64,000 nucleotides of DNA from Carnobacterium_B sp040274945 (GCF_040274945.1 NZ_JBEMAR010000001.1:372001-436000); one strand, 5' to 3'. Positions 8,265 to 16,808 are shown, counted from the stretch's first letter. Numbers and translations: made by a program. The notes: generated from the sequence alone by a model not told the origin.

Positions 8265-8942
8265 TTAGCTTAAAAATTCATCTGAAGACACAACTCTTGT
8301 CCCAAAGGTTTCAGCAAACTCAATATCATGTGTGACGATTAAGATTCCTGTACCGGATAATGCTATTGATTGAATCATCTTGCCGACTTCATTTGAAGAG
8401 TCTCGGTCTAGGGCAGAAGTTGGCTCATCAAAACAAAGAATTTTAGGATTGAGCATCATGGATCGAGCAATGGCGGCACGTTGTTGTTGTCCACCTGATA
8501 ATGTACTTGGGTAAACATCCTTTTTATCTAAAATTCCCATTTGTGTCAGAAGTTGCTCGGCTTTTTCGACCGCTTGCTCTTTTGTCATCAATTTTTGATC
8601 TAGCGGTGCTTCAATACAATTTTTCATAACGGTTAAGTTCGGAAATAATTGATAATCTTGAAATACCATACCTATTTGGTTGTTGTAGGTCATTCGTTCT
8701 TTTTTTGAAACGTATTCTGCTTTACCTTCCGGAGTTTCACGACACAAATAATGATCATCGATTGCTACTGTTCCATTATCAGCTTTTTCAAGTTGATTAA
8801 GAACTCTCATTAACGTTGTTTTTCCTGTACCTGATTTACCAACAAGCGTCACGATCTCTCCTGCTTCAATGGTGAAATCAAAGTTTCTTAAAACATCTAT
8901 TCCGTTAAACTGCTTTGTTAGATTTGTTGCTTTCAATCCCAT
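8265..8942 (-). CDS. Amino-acid ABC transporter ATPase (predicted histidine uptake)
   Basis: A 225-residue polar amino-acid transporter ATPase of the GlnQ/HisP family that drives import from the cytoplasmic face. Walker A is GKSGTGKTT, the signature LSGGQQQR, Walker B LCFDEPTSALD, and the H-loop VTHD. ATG 8942 is chosen over the TTG two codons upstream because AAGGAG lies ten bases before it. It is the last gene of a four-gene operon (two binding proteins, permease, ATPase) behind a T-box with a CAC specifier, hence the histidine prediction. Confidence 0.92.
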   Translation of the reverse strand: MGLKATNLTKQFNGIDVLRNFDFTIEAGEIVTLVGKSGTGKTTLMRVLNQLEKADNGTVAIDDHYLCRETPEGKAEYVSKKERMTYNNQIGMVFQDYQLFPNLTVMKNCIEAPLDQKLMTKEQAVEKAEQLLTQMGILDKKDVYPSTLSGGQQQRAAIARSMMLNPKILCFDEPTSALDRDSSNEVGKMIQSIALSGTGILIVTHDIEFAETFGTRVVSSDEFLS

Positions 8943-8956
8943 TTCCAACCATCTCC

Positions 8957-9592
8957 TTAGTAATTTGCCTTCTTCTCAATAGCATTTAATAGCAGCGTGA
9001 CTAACCCAGTTACTACTAAATAGATTACTCCAACTGCTGCATAAGGAACTAAAGAAGCATACGTATTGGCTGCAATTTGCCCTGCTCGTAATAATTCGCC
9101 AATTCCTAAAATATAGATAAGAGACGTATCTTTAACTAGTGCGATTACTTCGTTTCCTACTGAAGGCAGTACGACACGCATAACTTGTGGAATAATAATT
9201 TTTCTAAATCCATTTATTTTTCCAATACCCAATACTCTGATGGCTTCAAATTGTCCTTTTGGAATGGATAAGATACCGCCACGAAATATTTCTGCATAAT
9301 ATGCTGCATAGTTTATCGTGAAGGTGAACACGGCTGCTGAAAAACGGTCAAAGGTTATTCCCACAAGAGGCAATCCGAAAAACACAACCATCAATTGTAA
9401 CAATAATGGGGTTCCTCTCATAATATAAATGTAAACTTGTATGATCCAAGTTATCCATTTTGGAGCATACACTCTTATACAAGCAATCAAAAATCCTAAT
9501 GGAATGGTTACAATAACGATAATTAAAAATAGTAATAAGGTCGTTTTTAGTCCATCTAACAAATTAGGGGTTATCTCAGCAATCAAATCCAT
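8957..9592 (-). CDS. Amino-acid ABC transporter permease (predicted histidine uptake)
   Basis: A 211-residue membrane protein with about five hydrophobic helices and the EAA-type loop (EAIRVLGIGKINGFRKI near residue 115) that docks onto the ATPase. It belongs to the His/Glu/Gln/Arg permease family, which works as a homodimer when only one permease gene is present, as here. It lies 14 bases upstream of the ATPase gene in the same operon. The membrane channel is expected to take substrate from one or both lipoproteins encoded upstream. Confidence 0.92.
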   Translation of the reverse strand: MDLIAEITPNLLDGLKTTLLLFLIIVIVTIPLGFLIACIRVYAPKWITWIIQVYIYIMRGTPLLLQLMVVFFGLPLVGITFDRFSAAVFTFTINYAAYYAEIFRGGILSIPKGQFEAIRVLGIGKINGFRKIIIPQVMRVVLPSVGNEVIALVKDTSLIYILGIGELLRAGQIAANTYASLVPYAAVGVIYLVVTGLVTLLLNAIEKKANY

Positions 9593-9620
9593 TATTTATT
9601 CACTCTTTTCCTTATTTAAT

Positions 9621-10424
9621 TTATTCTGTGATCCATTTACTTTTAATTTCACCCAATGTTCCGTCTTTCTCCATGTCAGTTAAGGTAGTATTCAACTTTT
9701 CTAAAAACTCAGTATCTGTTTTTCTAACACCCACTGCAGTATCCTCTTCAGCAAAACTTTGCTCTAAAACTCGGTATTTCCCACTACCTTTTTGTTTCAT
9801 TGTATACCGAGCATATATTTCACTGACTGCGATAGCTTCGCTTCTCTTACTGTCTAGGTCATTAAAGACATCATTGTATGACGGATATTGAATAATTTCT
9901 CCATTTGCAAATGTATCCATAATTCCACTTTCATGATTTGCTAATAAGTCGACTGTGCTCGAAGATTGTTGTGCAGCTACTGTTTTCCCTTTTAGATCAT
10001 CCCATGTTTCTATTGGGCTGTCTGCCAGAACTACAAATATTTGTCCTCCACCAGTATAAGGAATACTGAAATCAACTTTTTGTTTACGTTCTTCTGTAAT
10101 AGAATAGCCATTCCAAATCACATCAATATTACCAGAGTTTAATTCGGTTTCTTTCATTGCCCAATCAATAGGCTGAAATTCAATATTCAACTCAAGCCGC
10201 TCCGCTACTTCTGTTGCTAAATCAATGTCTAGTCCCACTAAGTTCCCTTCACTATCGCGAAAACCCATTGGTACAAAAGTATCATCCAACCCTACTATCA
10301 AAGTGTCTCCAGGTTCACCTAAAAACACCTCAGCTTCTTCAGTCTTTGTATCAGTTGTACTCCCACAAGCCACTAACAGCAGGGAGAATACCCATAAACT
10401 CATTACCATACTTATTCTCTTCAT
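9621..10424 (-). CDS. Amino-acid-binding lipoprotein, second copy
   Basis: A 267-residue extracellular binding protein of the polar amino-acid family. The signal peptide ends in lipobox LLVAC, so it is predicted to be lipid-anchored at Cys20. The mature part carries the family motif GLDDTFVPMGFRD, then GLDIDLA, and later WNGYS and QQSSSTVD. It is a close paralogue of the next gene upstream (10489-11286), sharing these motifs at the same spacing, so a tandem duplication is likely. The ligand is inferred from the T-box, not from pocket residues. Confidence 0.9.
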   Translation of the reverse strand: MKRISMVMSLWVFSLLLVACGSTTDTKTEEAEVFLGEPGDTLIVGLDDTFVPMGFRDSEGNLVGLDIDLATEVAERLELNIEFQPIDWAMKETELNSGNIDVIWNGYSITEERKQKVDFSIPYTGGGQIFVVLADSPIETWDDLKGKTVAAQQSSSTVDLLANHESGIMDTFANGEIIQYPSYNDVFNDLDSKRSEAIAVSEIYARYTMKQKGSGKYRVLEQSFAEEDTAVGVRKTDTEFLEKLNTTLTDMEKDGTLGEIKSKWITE

Positions 10425-10488
10425 CTCTTTGCCCCCTAGACTATACAGTACTTTACGTATCTTTCAAAAGAACATGCTTCCTTATTTT

Positions 10489-11286
10489 TTACTCAGCGAA
10501 CCATTTAGCATAAATCTTATCATAGGTTCCATCTGCTTTCATATCTTCTAGAGCTTGATTGATTGCTTCTGTTAACTTGTCATCTTCTTTACGCATACCC
10601 ACAGCATATTCTTCTTCTCCAAAATTATCTTCTAGTACACGGTAACTAATGTCTTCATTTTGCTTCATATAATAGCGACCAAGCGTTTCATCCACAACAA
10701 TAGCGTCACTTCTTTCTGAAGCTAAATCATTAAATACGTCATTATTAGAAGGATATAAGACAACTTCTTCATCCGCAAATTCTTCAATAATATTTGATTC
10801 ATCAGCATTGATGGCATCCACTGCACTTGAAGATTGTTGCGCAGCAACTACTTTTCCACTTAAATCTTCTTTTGTTTGAATCTCACTGTCTTCCAACACA
10901 ATAATAATTTGGCTGTTTTCTAAATAAGGTGAACTAAAATCAACTTGTTTCTTTCTTTCATCCGTAATCGTATAGCCGTTCCATATCAAATCAATATTTC
11001 CATTAGTCAATTCTGTTTCTTTTAAAGCCCAGTCTATTGGCTGGAATTCAACATCTACATCTAATCTTTCACCAACTTCATTTGCTAAATCAATATCAAA
11101 ACCTACAATTTCTCCGTTACTATCACGAAAACCCATTGGAGCAAATGTATCATCTAACCCTACTATAAGTTTACCTTCTTCAATAATTTGATCATATGAA
11201 TCTGTTCTAGCTTCATTTGTACTACATCCGGCTACCAGTGCTGTAAATCCTAATCCTAAAATCATTGTTGCTAGTGTCTTTTTCAT
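10489..11286 (-). CDS. Amino-acid-binding lipoprotein, first copy
   Basis: A 265-residue lipoprotein with lipobox LVAGC and predicted anchor at Cys21. It shares GLDDTFAPMGFRD, GFDIDLA, WNGYT and QQSSSAVD with its paralogue. It is the first gene of the transporter operon and follows the T-box leader directly. Having two binding proteins for one permease could broaden the ligand range or raise capacity; the sequence does not decide which. The charge of the two mature proteins differs little. Confidence 0.9.
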   Translation of the reverse strand: MKKTLATMILGLGFTALVAGCSTNEARTDSYDQIIEEGKLIVGLDDTFAPMGFRDSNGEIVGFDIDLANEVGERLDVDVEFQPIDWALKETELTNGNIDLIWNGYTITDERKKQVDFSSPYLENSQIIIVLEDSEIQTKEDLSGKVVAAQQSSSAVDAINADESNIIEEFADEEVVLYPSNNDVFNDLASERSDAIVVDETLGRYYMKQNEDISYRVLEDNFGEEEYAVGMRKEDDKLTEAINQALEDMKADGTYDKIYAKWFAE

Positions 11287-11341
11287 GTGTAACGCCCCTT
11301 TTATTTTTATTGTATTTGCTTTTAAGCTGCAGTTCTTAAAA

Positions 11342-11638
11342 ACAAAAAAAGCCCTTTGATTTTCTATTATCAGAAAATCAAAGGACGATTGATATCATTT
11401 ATCGTGGTTCCACCTTTATTCGCAACTCCTTCACAGAAAGCTGCCTCGTCGTGTTCAAAACTACTAAACACTAGTACTATAACGGGTACTCCCGAATCAA
11501 TTTACTTGTAGAAAAATCTACGTTCAACAGTCAGCTCAGAGATGTGTTTTCAGTATAGTTCCTTAATTGCTCTCACCACCGCAATCTCTCTAAAAAGTTC
11601 CTAAACTTACTTTTTCTCTTCAAAGCTTTTAATCATTT
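11342..11638 (-). promoter_or_regulatory. T-box leader, CAC (histidine) specifier, for the ABC transporter
   Basis: A complete T-box: AGAGA and GGTGGTGAGAGC elements of stem I, the T-box sequence GGTGGAACCACG at 11414-11403, and a terminator with a 10-bp-plus stem and T run (11385-11345). Counting six bases back from the conserved GAG after the specifier loop gives CAC at 11546-11544. The same count gives GTA in the valS leader and ATC in the ileS leader of this window, both correct. Uncharged tRNA-His would then allow readthrough. A one-base shift would read ACA (threonine), which I consider less likely. Confidence 0.85.
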
Positions 11639-11644
11639 TTTAAT

Positions 11645-11673
11645 ACTATAGCACACTTATTTCCGCTTGCCAA
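11645..11673 (-). promoter_or_regulatory. Promoter of the transporter T-box transcript
   Basis: On the minus strand, TTGGCA (11673-11668), 17 bases, then an extended -10, TGC TATAGT (11650-11645). The -35 lies inside the 3' end of minD. Confidence 0.7.
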
Positions 11674-12451
11674 ATAATTTCTGCCATAAAGTAGGTTTTT
11701 CTTTTGTCAACGTCATCAAAGGAACTGTTTCGCCTAAAATTCGACGAGCAATATTTCGATATCCTTGAGAAGCAGGATTCTTTGGATTTAAAACAATAGG
11801 ATCTCCCTTATTAGAAGAGCGAACTACGTCATCATCATCAAAAACGATTCCTAATAAATCAATCGATAAATGTCTAGTGATTTCGTCAATGTCCATTACT
11901 TCTCCATCTTGCATCATCCGTTTACGAATACGGTTTATGATTAAGCGAGGCGGTTCAAGTTCTGTTTGCTCTAAGAGTCCGATGATTCGATCGGCATCAC
12001 GAATAGCAGAGATTTCAGGGGTTGTCACTAGGATTGCTTGATCTGCTGCTGCAATCGAATTTTGGAAACCTTGTTCAATTCCAGCTGGGCAATCAATTAA
12101 AATATAATCGTATTCTTTTTTTAATTCAGAAACGATTTCAATCATTTGTTCGCCATTCACATCATTTTTATCTGCATTTTGAGCTGCAGGAAGCAAATAC
12201 AAATTATCATTAAACCGTTTATCTTTTATAATCGCTTGATGCAATTTCGTGCGGCCTTCTACCACATCAACAATGTCATAAATAATGCGATTTTCTAAAC
12301 CAAGAATAACATCTAAATTTCTTAGCCCAATATCCATATCTATCAAACAAACTCTCTTCCCTTGAAGGGCAAGAGCGGTACCTAAATTTGCAGTGGAGGT
12401 TGTTTTTCCTACACCGCCTTTTCCAGATGTAATAACGATTGCTATACCCAT
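11657..12451 (-). CDS. minD: Septum site-determining protein MinD
   Basis: A 264-residue ParA-type ATPase that binds the membrane and recruits MinC to block Z-ring assembly away from mid-cell. The deviant Walker motif GKGGVGKTT is near residue 10, and the C-terminal amphipathic helix (LWQKLFGKRK) gives membrane targeting. The start overlaps the end of minC by 10 bases, implying coupled translation. It is the last gene of the mre-min block. DivIVA, encoded elsewhere in the window, is the polar anchor of this system in Bacilli. Confidence 0.96.
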   Translation of the reverse strand: MGIAIVITSGKGGVGKTTSTANLGTALALQGKRVCLIDMDIGLRNLDVILGLENRIIYDIVDVVEGRTKLHQAIIKDKRFNDNLYLLPAAQNADKNDVNGEQMIEIVSELKKEYDYILIDCPAGIEQGFQNSIAAADQAILVTTPEISAIRDADRIIGLLEQTELEPPRLIINRIRKRMMQDGEVMDIDEITRHLSIDLLGIVFDDDDVVRSSNKGDPIVLNPKNPASQGYRNIARRILGETVPLMTLTKEKPTLWQKLFGKRK

Positions 12452-13143
12452 TCGTTTAATCCCCCGATCACTTTACCTAAATTTGGACGCATTTTTCTTA
12501 ATTGTTCCAATGAATTAAAATCTAAAATATGTAGATCATTGATATAGGCAAATTCATTTTTTCTAATGCTGTCTTGATGATTGTTTTTCTTCTCTATGAT
12601 CTGTATGCTGTCTGCAATTCTAACTTGAGCATCCGTATGAAAATCTGCAACAATTACTGCATTTGTATCTCCTTCAAATCCAGCATGTGCGATTCCCATC
12701 AATTCTCCAATGATAAAGATGCTTCCATTAGCTCGAAGCATGCCACCAGGATGGACCTTACCTACAAAAAGAAGATTGCCTGGGGCCGATAAAACCTGTC
12801 CACTTCTAACCGTTTGAACTTCCATTTGAAGGCTTACTGCCTCTTGCCATTCAATCGCTTTTTCATAGGTCACAACATTAGACGTGATTTTTTTAATTAA
12901 AAACGTACTTTTTGATTCAATTTCTTCAATCACTCGTTCTTGTTGTTCTTGAGATAATAGACGGTTTCCTGTTTTTATCTCTAAATAAATATCTTTTTGA
13001 ACTTCTTTCGACCTTTTTTGTTCACCATGTAGATGTTCAAGCAATTCATTTAATTCTTTCATGATGGATACAAAAGAAGCTGCTTCATCCAAGCTTAACA
13101 CAAAGCTGCCTTTAGTTCCTTTTAACGTCACACTTTGTTTCAC
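12442..13143 (-). CDS. minC: Septum site-determining protein MinC
   Basis: A 233-residue division inhibitor acting on FtsZ. The N-terminal domain is variable; the C-terminal beta-helix has the characteristic VRSGQVLSAPGNLLFVGKV and GGMLRANGSIFIIG repeats that bind MinD. I place the start at the GTG at 13143, eight bases after GAGGGAG, rather than at the upstream TTG at 13164, whose codons run through that ribosome site. The gene overlaps minD. Confidence 0.92.
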   Translation of the reverse strand: MKQSVTLKGTKGSFVLSLDEAASFVSIMKELNELLEHLHGEQKRSKEVQKDIYLEIKTGNRLLSQEQQERVIEEIESKSTFLIKKITSNVVTYEKAIEWQEAVSLQMEVQTVRSGQVLSAPGNLLFVGKVHPGGMLRANGSIFIIGELMGIAHAGFEGDTNAVIVADFHTDAQVRIADSIQIIEKKNNHQDSIRKNEFAYINDLHILDFNSLEQLRKMRPNLGKVIGGLNEWV

Positions 13144-13185
13144 TTTAACAACTCCCTCAGCCAAAATGTTGATTCTTACTGTCGG

Positions 13186-13707
13186 TTACTCTCCTTGAAT
13201 ACGTTCAGTTATCTTTTTTAACGGATAAAATACAATAATAAACAAGACTAAATTCAAGAGCAATGTCGGCCCTAATCGGTCCGCCAAAAATGTTGCCCAA
13301 TTAATAGTTGTGTATCCTAGAACTTGATAAAACAGATAAAGATAAGTTTCTATTAAACTTAAATTGATAATAACCATCATACCAATAACAACAGGATTAG
13401 GATTGAGAATTTTTTTTAGTTTTTCTGTTAAGTAGATGATTAAAGGAAATAGAAGAATGTATACTCCTAGGATTCCCACATAATAACTATCATAAATTAA
13501 ACCAAAAATAACTCCATAAACAAGCATTCTACTTCTTGGAATATAAAAAGACATTAAGATAAGCACTAATACGATCAGCCTTGGAGTCATAGTTTTTGTA
13601 CCTTCAAGAAATTGCGCTGAAAAAATAGCAGTCAATAGTCCATCTAGTAAAAATAAAAAAGTGATCACTAGCGGGATTAATGTAGTTGTTTTCCAATTCG
13701 CTGCCAT
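13186..13707 (-). CDS. mreD: Rod shape-determining protein MreD
   Basis: A 173-residue, almost wholly hydrophobic protein with about five membrane helices, typical of MreD, part of the elongation machinery with MreB and MreC. Sequence conservation in MreD is weak, so the call rests on hydropathy, length and position: its ATG directly follows the mreC stop (TAAATG) and minC comes next. A short gap separates it from minC. Confidence 0.93.
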   Translation of the reverse strand: MAANWKTTTLIPLVITFLFLLDGLLTAIFSAQFLEGTKTMTPRLIVLVLILMSFYIPRSRMLVYGVIFGLIYDSYYVGILGVYILLFPLIIYLTEKLKKILNPNPVVIGMMVIINLSLIETYLYLFYQVLGYTTINWATFLADRLGPTLLLNLVLFIIVFYPLKKITERIQGE

Positions 13708-14559
13708 TTACTCACCACTTTCAGCGGATCGTTTAATAAAGGTTACATAACGAATATCATTCGTATCCGATGCTGGAACAATGTAGGCTTCTTGTGACAA
13801 GCCAAAAGAATCTAATTTAACTTCTTCAATCGTTCCTATCAGTAACGCACTAGGCGATACTCCACCTAAACCAGAGGTCATCACTTGATCACCTTCTTTT
13901 AATTCGGCATCCGTTGTAATTTGTTTCATAACTAATCGATTGGTTTCAGGATCATATCCATTCACAATCCCATGCACAACCCCTTCATCTGTACTAACAG
14001 ATGCTGCAACTCGATTATTATTTTGATCCAGAGTTGTTACTAATTGAACCTTTGAACTAGTAGGATTGACTTCAACAACACGTCCAATCAGACCATTTCC
14101 TGACATAACGGACATATCTAATTCAATGCCATTTTGGCTTCCTTTATCTACAACGATTTGATCAACCCAACTATCAGGATTTCGACTAATGACTGCTCCA
14201 TTGATTGATTCATAATCCGATAAGGTAGCTGTTAAATCCAATTGTTCTTTAAGCTTTTCGTTATTTTGTTTTAAATCTGCAATTTCTACTTCTGTTTCGT
14301 ACAGTTTATCTATTTTTGATTTCAATAATTGATTTTCTTCATACGTATTTTTCAGACGGTCTACTGATTCTAAAAAATCAACAACTGCATTCGTCGGTTT
14401 TGCTACTACACGAGAAACAACTGCAGTAATATCATTAGTAAGTTGTTGCAGGATAGGAATGTTTCCAGTTCCTGTAATTGAAAAGGCTATCAGACCTAAA
14501 GAGACAATCATACTTACTAACAAAATGATTAGTTTTTTATTTGAAAAGAACTGATTCAA
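13708..14559 (-). CDS. mreC: Rod shape-determining protein MreC
   Basis: A 283-residue protein with one N-terminal membrane anchor (about residues 8-28), a coiled coil (about 65-110) and the extracytoplasmic beta-barrel pair, including VVDKGSQNGIELDMSV and VMTSGLGGVSP. It organises cell-wall elongation enzymes outside the membrane and connects to MreB inside. It abuts mreD. A hairpin lies between it and mreB, so expression may differ from that of mreB. Confidence 0.95.
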   Translation of the reverse strand: MNQFFSNKKLIILLVSMIVSLGLIAFSITGTGNIPILQQLTNDITAVVSRVVAKPTNAVVDFLESVDRLKNTYEENQLLKSKIDKLYETEVEIADLKQNNEKLKEQLDLTATLSDYESINGAVISRNPDSWVDQIVVDKGSQNGIELDMSVMSGNGLIGRVVEVNPTSSKVQLVTTLDQNNNRVAASVSTDEGVVHGIVNGYDPETNRLVMKQITTDAELKEGDQVMTSGLGGVSPSALLIGTIEEVKLDSFGLSQEAYIVPASDTNDIRYVTFIKRSAESGE

Positions 14560-14653
14560 AACATCACCTCATTAATTTTACAGGCTTCCTTTATTTTAAC
14601 ATAAATTAACCTAAATAACTTGCCTAACTTGTTTCTTTTTTTACATGAAAATA

Positions 14654-14679
14654 TGCGGGAAGAAAATAAACTTCCCGCA
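14654..14679 (-). terminator. Hairpin between mreB and mreC, possible attenuator
   Basis: TGCGGGAAG pairs with CTTCCCGCA (9 bp) around an 8-base AT loop. On the minus strand it is followed by TATTTTC rather than a clean T run, so partial termination or transcript processing is more likely than a full stop. Confidence 0.55.
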
Positions 14680-14704
14680 CCTTTTCAACCTTATTTAGGC
14701 TTGC

Positions 14705-15718
14705 TTATCTATTTGCTCTTTTTTTATAGATATCAATGTGTTTTAATGACTCTCCTGTACCGAGTGCAACACAATCAAGTGGTTCATTTGCCACGAAAAC
14801 TGGAACATCTGTTTCTTCTGCAATAACATCACCAATATTTTTCAATAAAGCTCCACCACCAGTTAAAACAATTCCATGATCAATGACATCTGCTGAAATT
14901 TCAGGAGATGTTTCTTCAAGAGTTTCTCTAACAGCAACAATGATACCTTCTACAACTTCTTGAATAGCTTCAGCAATATCAACCGCTGAAATTTCAATCG
15001 TTTGTGGCAGTCCTGTTAACAAGTCACGGCCTCGAATGTCCATAACCCCATATTCTGATGCTTTTTCAACAGAAGCACAACCAATTTGGATTTTGATTTG
15101 TTCAGCTGTACGTTCACCAATAAGCAAATTGAATTTTTTGCGTACATAGTGAATGATCACATCGTCCATGCGGTCTCCAGCCAAACGAATAGAACGGCTA
15201 CTAACGATTCCGCCTAATGCGATCGTAGCTACATCCGTGGTTCCACCACCTATATCCACTACCATACTTCCTGTAGGATCCATCACTGGTAAACCGGCTC
15301 CAATTGCTGCTGCAAATGGTTCTTCAATAATGAAAGCATCTTTTGCTCCTGCCATTCTGGTAGCATCAACAACGGCTCTTTTTTCAACTTCTGTAACCCC
15401 ACTTGGCACACAAATCATGACAAATGGTTTAGATGTTGATTTTCCAATTGCTTTCTCGATGTAATATTTCATCATAGCTGCTGTCGTATCGTAGTCCGCA
15501 ATTACACCATTCTTCATAGGACGAATAGCAATAATTGTACCTGGTGTTCTCCCAATCATGTTTCTTGCATCTTCTCCAACTGCAACAATTTCTCCTGTTA
15601 CAGTATCTTTTGCAACTACTGAAGGTTCTCTTAAGACAATCCCTTTTCCAGCTACAAATACATTTGTGTTTGCAGTACCTAAATCAATTCCTATATCTTT
15701 ATTTCCAAATCTAAACAA
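14705..15718 (-). CDS. mreB: Rod shape-determining protein MreB
   Basis: A 337-residue bacterial actin. The phosphate-binding loop IGIDLGTANTNVFV is at the N-terminus, DIGGGTTDVA near residue 165 is the second phosphate loop, and LTGGGALL near 290 is the adenosine motif. It forms membrane-associated filaments guiding lateral wall synthesis. In Bacillus it directly follows radC; here four cold-shock genes intervene and the gene appears to have its own long upstream region (15719-16024). Confidence 0.97.
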   Translation of the reverse strand: MFRFGNKDIGIDLGTANTNVFVAGKGIVLREPSVVAKDTVTGEIVAVGEDARNMIGRTPGTIIAIRPMKNGVIADYDTTAAMMKYYIEKAIGKSTSKPFVMICVPSGVTEVEKRAVVDATRMAGAKDAFIIEEPFAAAIGAGLPVMDPTGSMVVDIGGGTTDVATIALGGIVSSRSIRLAGDRMDDVIIHYVRKKFNLLIGERTAEQIKIQIGCASVEKASEYGVMDIRGRDLLTGLPQTIEISAVDIAEAIQEVVEGIIVAVRETLEETSPEISADVIDHGIVLTGGGALLKNIGDVIAEETDVPVFVANEPLDCVALGTGESLKHIDIYKKRANR

Positions 15719-15825
15719 ATAATTTCATCCTCTCAAGTCTACCTGATCTTTAATATTTATAGTTCTTTTCAGATTGATTGCAATTGTACCTCTTTTATTT
15801 AATACTGAAAGGTAGACACTTAAAC

Positions 15826-15834
15826 AGTATAGCA
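15826..15834 (-). promoter_or_regulatory. Possible mreB promoter (extended -10)
   Basis: Minus-strand TGC TATACT forms an extended -10, but I see no good -35. The rest of the 15719-16024 gap is AT-rich with no reading frame or strong hairpin. Confidence 0.35.
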
Positions 15835-16024
15835 AAAAACAGAATAGAATGCTCTAACCGAAACCATCATACTGTATTTTTTTACTTATGACATCAGTAT
15901 TTTTTATATTTTAACATAAATTTAAGCAATTCCATATATAAGTAAACAAAATGAAATAGTCCTTTGAAATAAGACTACTGTTCTTTTTGGAAGCACACCC
16001 TTGTGTTTAGAGGTTTTATTTCAT

Positions 16025-16061
16025 AAAAAAAAAGAGCCTAGCGAAAAATCGCTAGGCTCTT
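16025..16061 (-). terminator. Terminator of csp copy 1
   Basis: AAGAGCCTAGCGA pairs perfectly with TCGCTAGGCTCTT (13 bp) around a 4-base loop; a T run of eight follows on the minus strand. Confidence 0.9.
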
Positions 16062-16080
16062 AAAATTTTAAATTTTATGC

Positions 16081-16281
16081 TTACGCTTTGTTTACGTTAG
16101 CTGCTTGAGGTCCACGGTTTCCTTCTTCAACGTCGAAAGTTACTGCTTGTCCTTCTTCTAAAGATTTGAATCCTTCGCTTTGGATAGCTGAGAAATGTAC
16201 GAATACATCGTCTGCTCCTTCACGTTCGATAAATCCAAAACCTTTTTCTGCGTTAAACCATTTTACTGTACCTTGTTCCAT
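16081..16281 (-). CDS. Cold-shock protein, tandem copy 1
   Basis: A 66-residue CspA-family protein: a single OB-fold that binds single-stranded RNA and melts structure at low temperature. RNP1 (KGFGFIE) and RNP2 (VFVHF) are intact. The protein is identical to copies 2-4; the DNA differs from them at only two synonymous positions near the 3' end that I can see. It has its own terminator (16025-16061) and promoter (16394-16422), so it is monocistronic with a leader of roughly 105 bases. Confidence 0.97.
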   Translation of the reverse strand: MEQGTVKWFNAEKGFGFIEREGADDVFVHFSAIQSEGFKSLEEGQAVTFDVEEGNRGPQAANVNKA

Positions 16282-16393
16282 AATGAAATTCCTCCTCGTG
16301 CCTTATAGCACATATAGTGATATTCTTGCTAACGGTACGAATCAGACTGTATTAAAACAATTCTAAGTGCTCCCTAACAAAAACATTACAGTA

Positions 16394-16422
16394 ATTGTAG
16401 CATTCATTTATTAAAAGTTCAA
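16394..16422 (-). promoter_or_regulatory. Promoter of csp copy 1
   Basis: TTGAAC, 17 bases, then extended -10 TGC TACAAT on the minus strand. The leader differs from those of copies 2-4 more than they differ from one another. Confidence 0.75.
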
Positions 16423-16445
16423 GAGAAACGCTAGTATTTTTATAC

Positions 16446-16477
16446 AAAAAAAGAAGCTAGCTAAAGGCTAACTTCTT
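16446..16477 (-). terminator. Terminator of csp copy 2
   Basis: AAGAAG with CTTCTT, continued by TAGC with GCTA across one mismatch, then a T run on the minus strand. Confidence 0.75.
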
Positions 16478-16496
16478 AAACAATTTTAATTTTGAA

Positions 16497-16697
16497 TTAA
16501 GCTTTGTTTACGTTTGCTGCTTGAGGTCCACGGTTTCCTTCTTCAACGTCGAAAGTTACTGCTTGTCCTTCTTCTAAAGATTTGAATCCTTCGCTTTGGA
16601 TAGCTGAGAAATGTACGAATACATCGTCTGCTCCTTCACGTTCGATAAATCCAAAACCTTTTTCTGCGTTAAACCATTTTACTGTACCTTGTTCCAT
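16497..16697 (-). CDS. Cold-shock protein, tandem copy 2
   Basis: A 66-residue CspA-type protein identical to its three array mates. The ATG at 16697 follows AGGAGG; an in-frame GTG ten codons earlier lies in the leader hairpin and is not a plausible start. The leader and promoter are almost base-for-base the same as those of copy 4, over roughly 120 bases, although copy 3 lies between them. That pattern suggests recent duplication or gene conversion. Confidence 0.97.
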   Translation of the reverse strand: MEQGTVKWFNAEKGFGFIEREGADDVFVHFSAIQSEGFKSLEEGQAVTFDVEEGNRGPQAANVNKA

Positions 16698-16808
16698 AAT
16701 GAAATTCCTCCTCGTGCCCTTAAGCACATATAGTGATATTCTTGCTTGCGGTGCGAATTGGAATGTTCTGAAACAATTCTATTTTCTACCTAACAAAAAC
16801 TCTACCTT

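Noticed and set aside
11544..11547. Threonine (ACA) as the specifier of the transporter T-box
   Set aside because: Spacing to the conserved GAG in the two control T-boxes of this window favours CAC, though the UGGA bulge keeps threonine possible.
16698..16727. Longer csp proteins beginning MLKGTRRNFI in copies 2 and 4
   Set aside because: The extra codons are the leader hairpin and the AGGAGG site itself; copies 1 and 3 do not have them.
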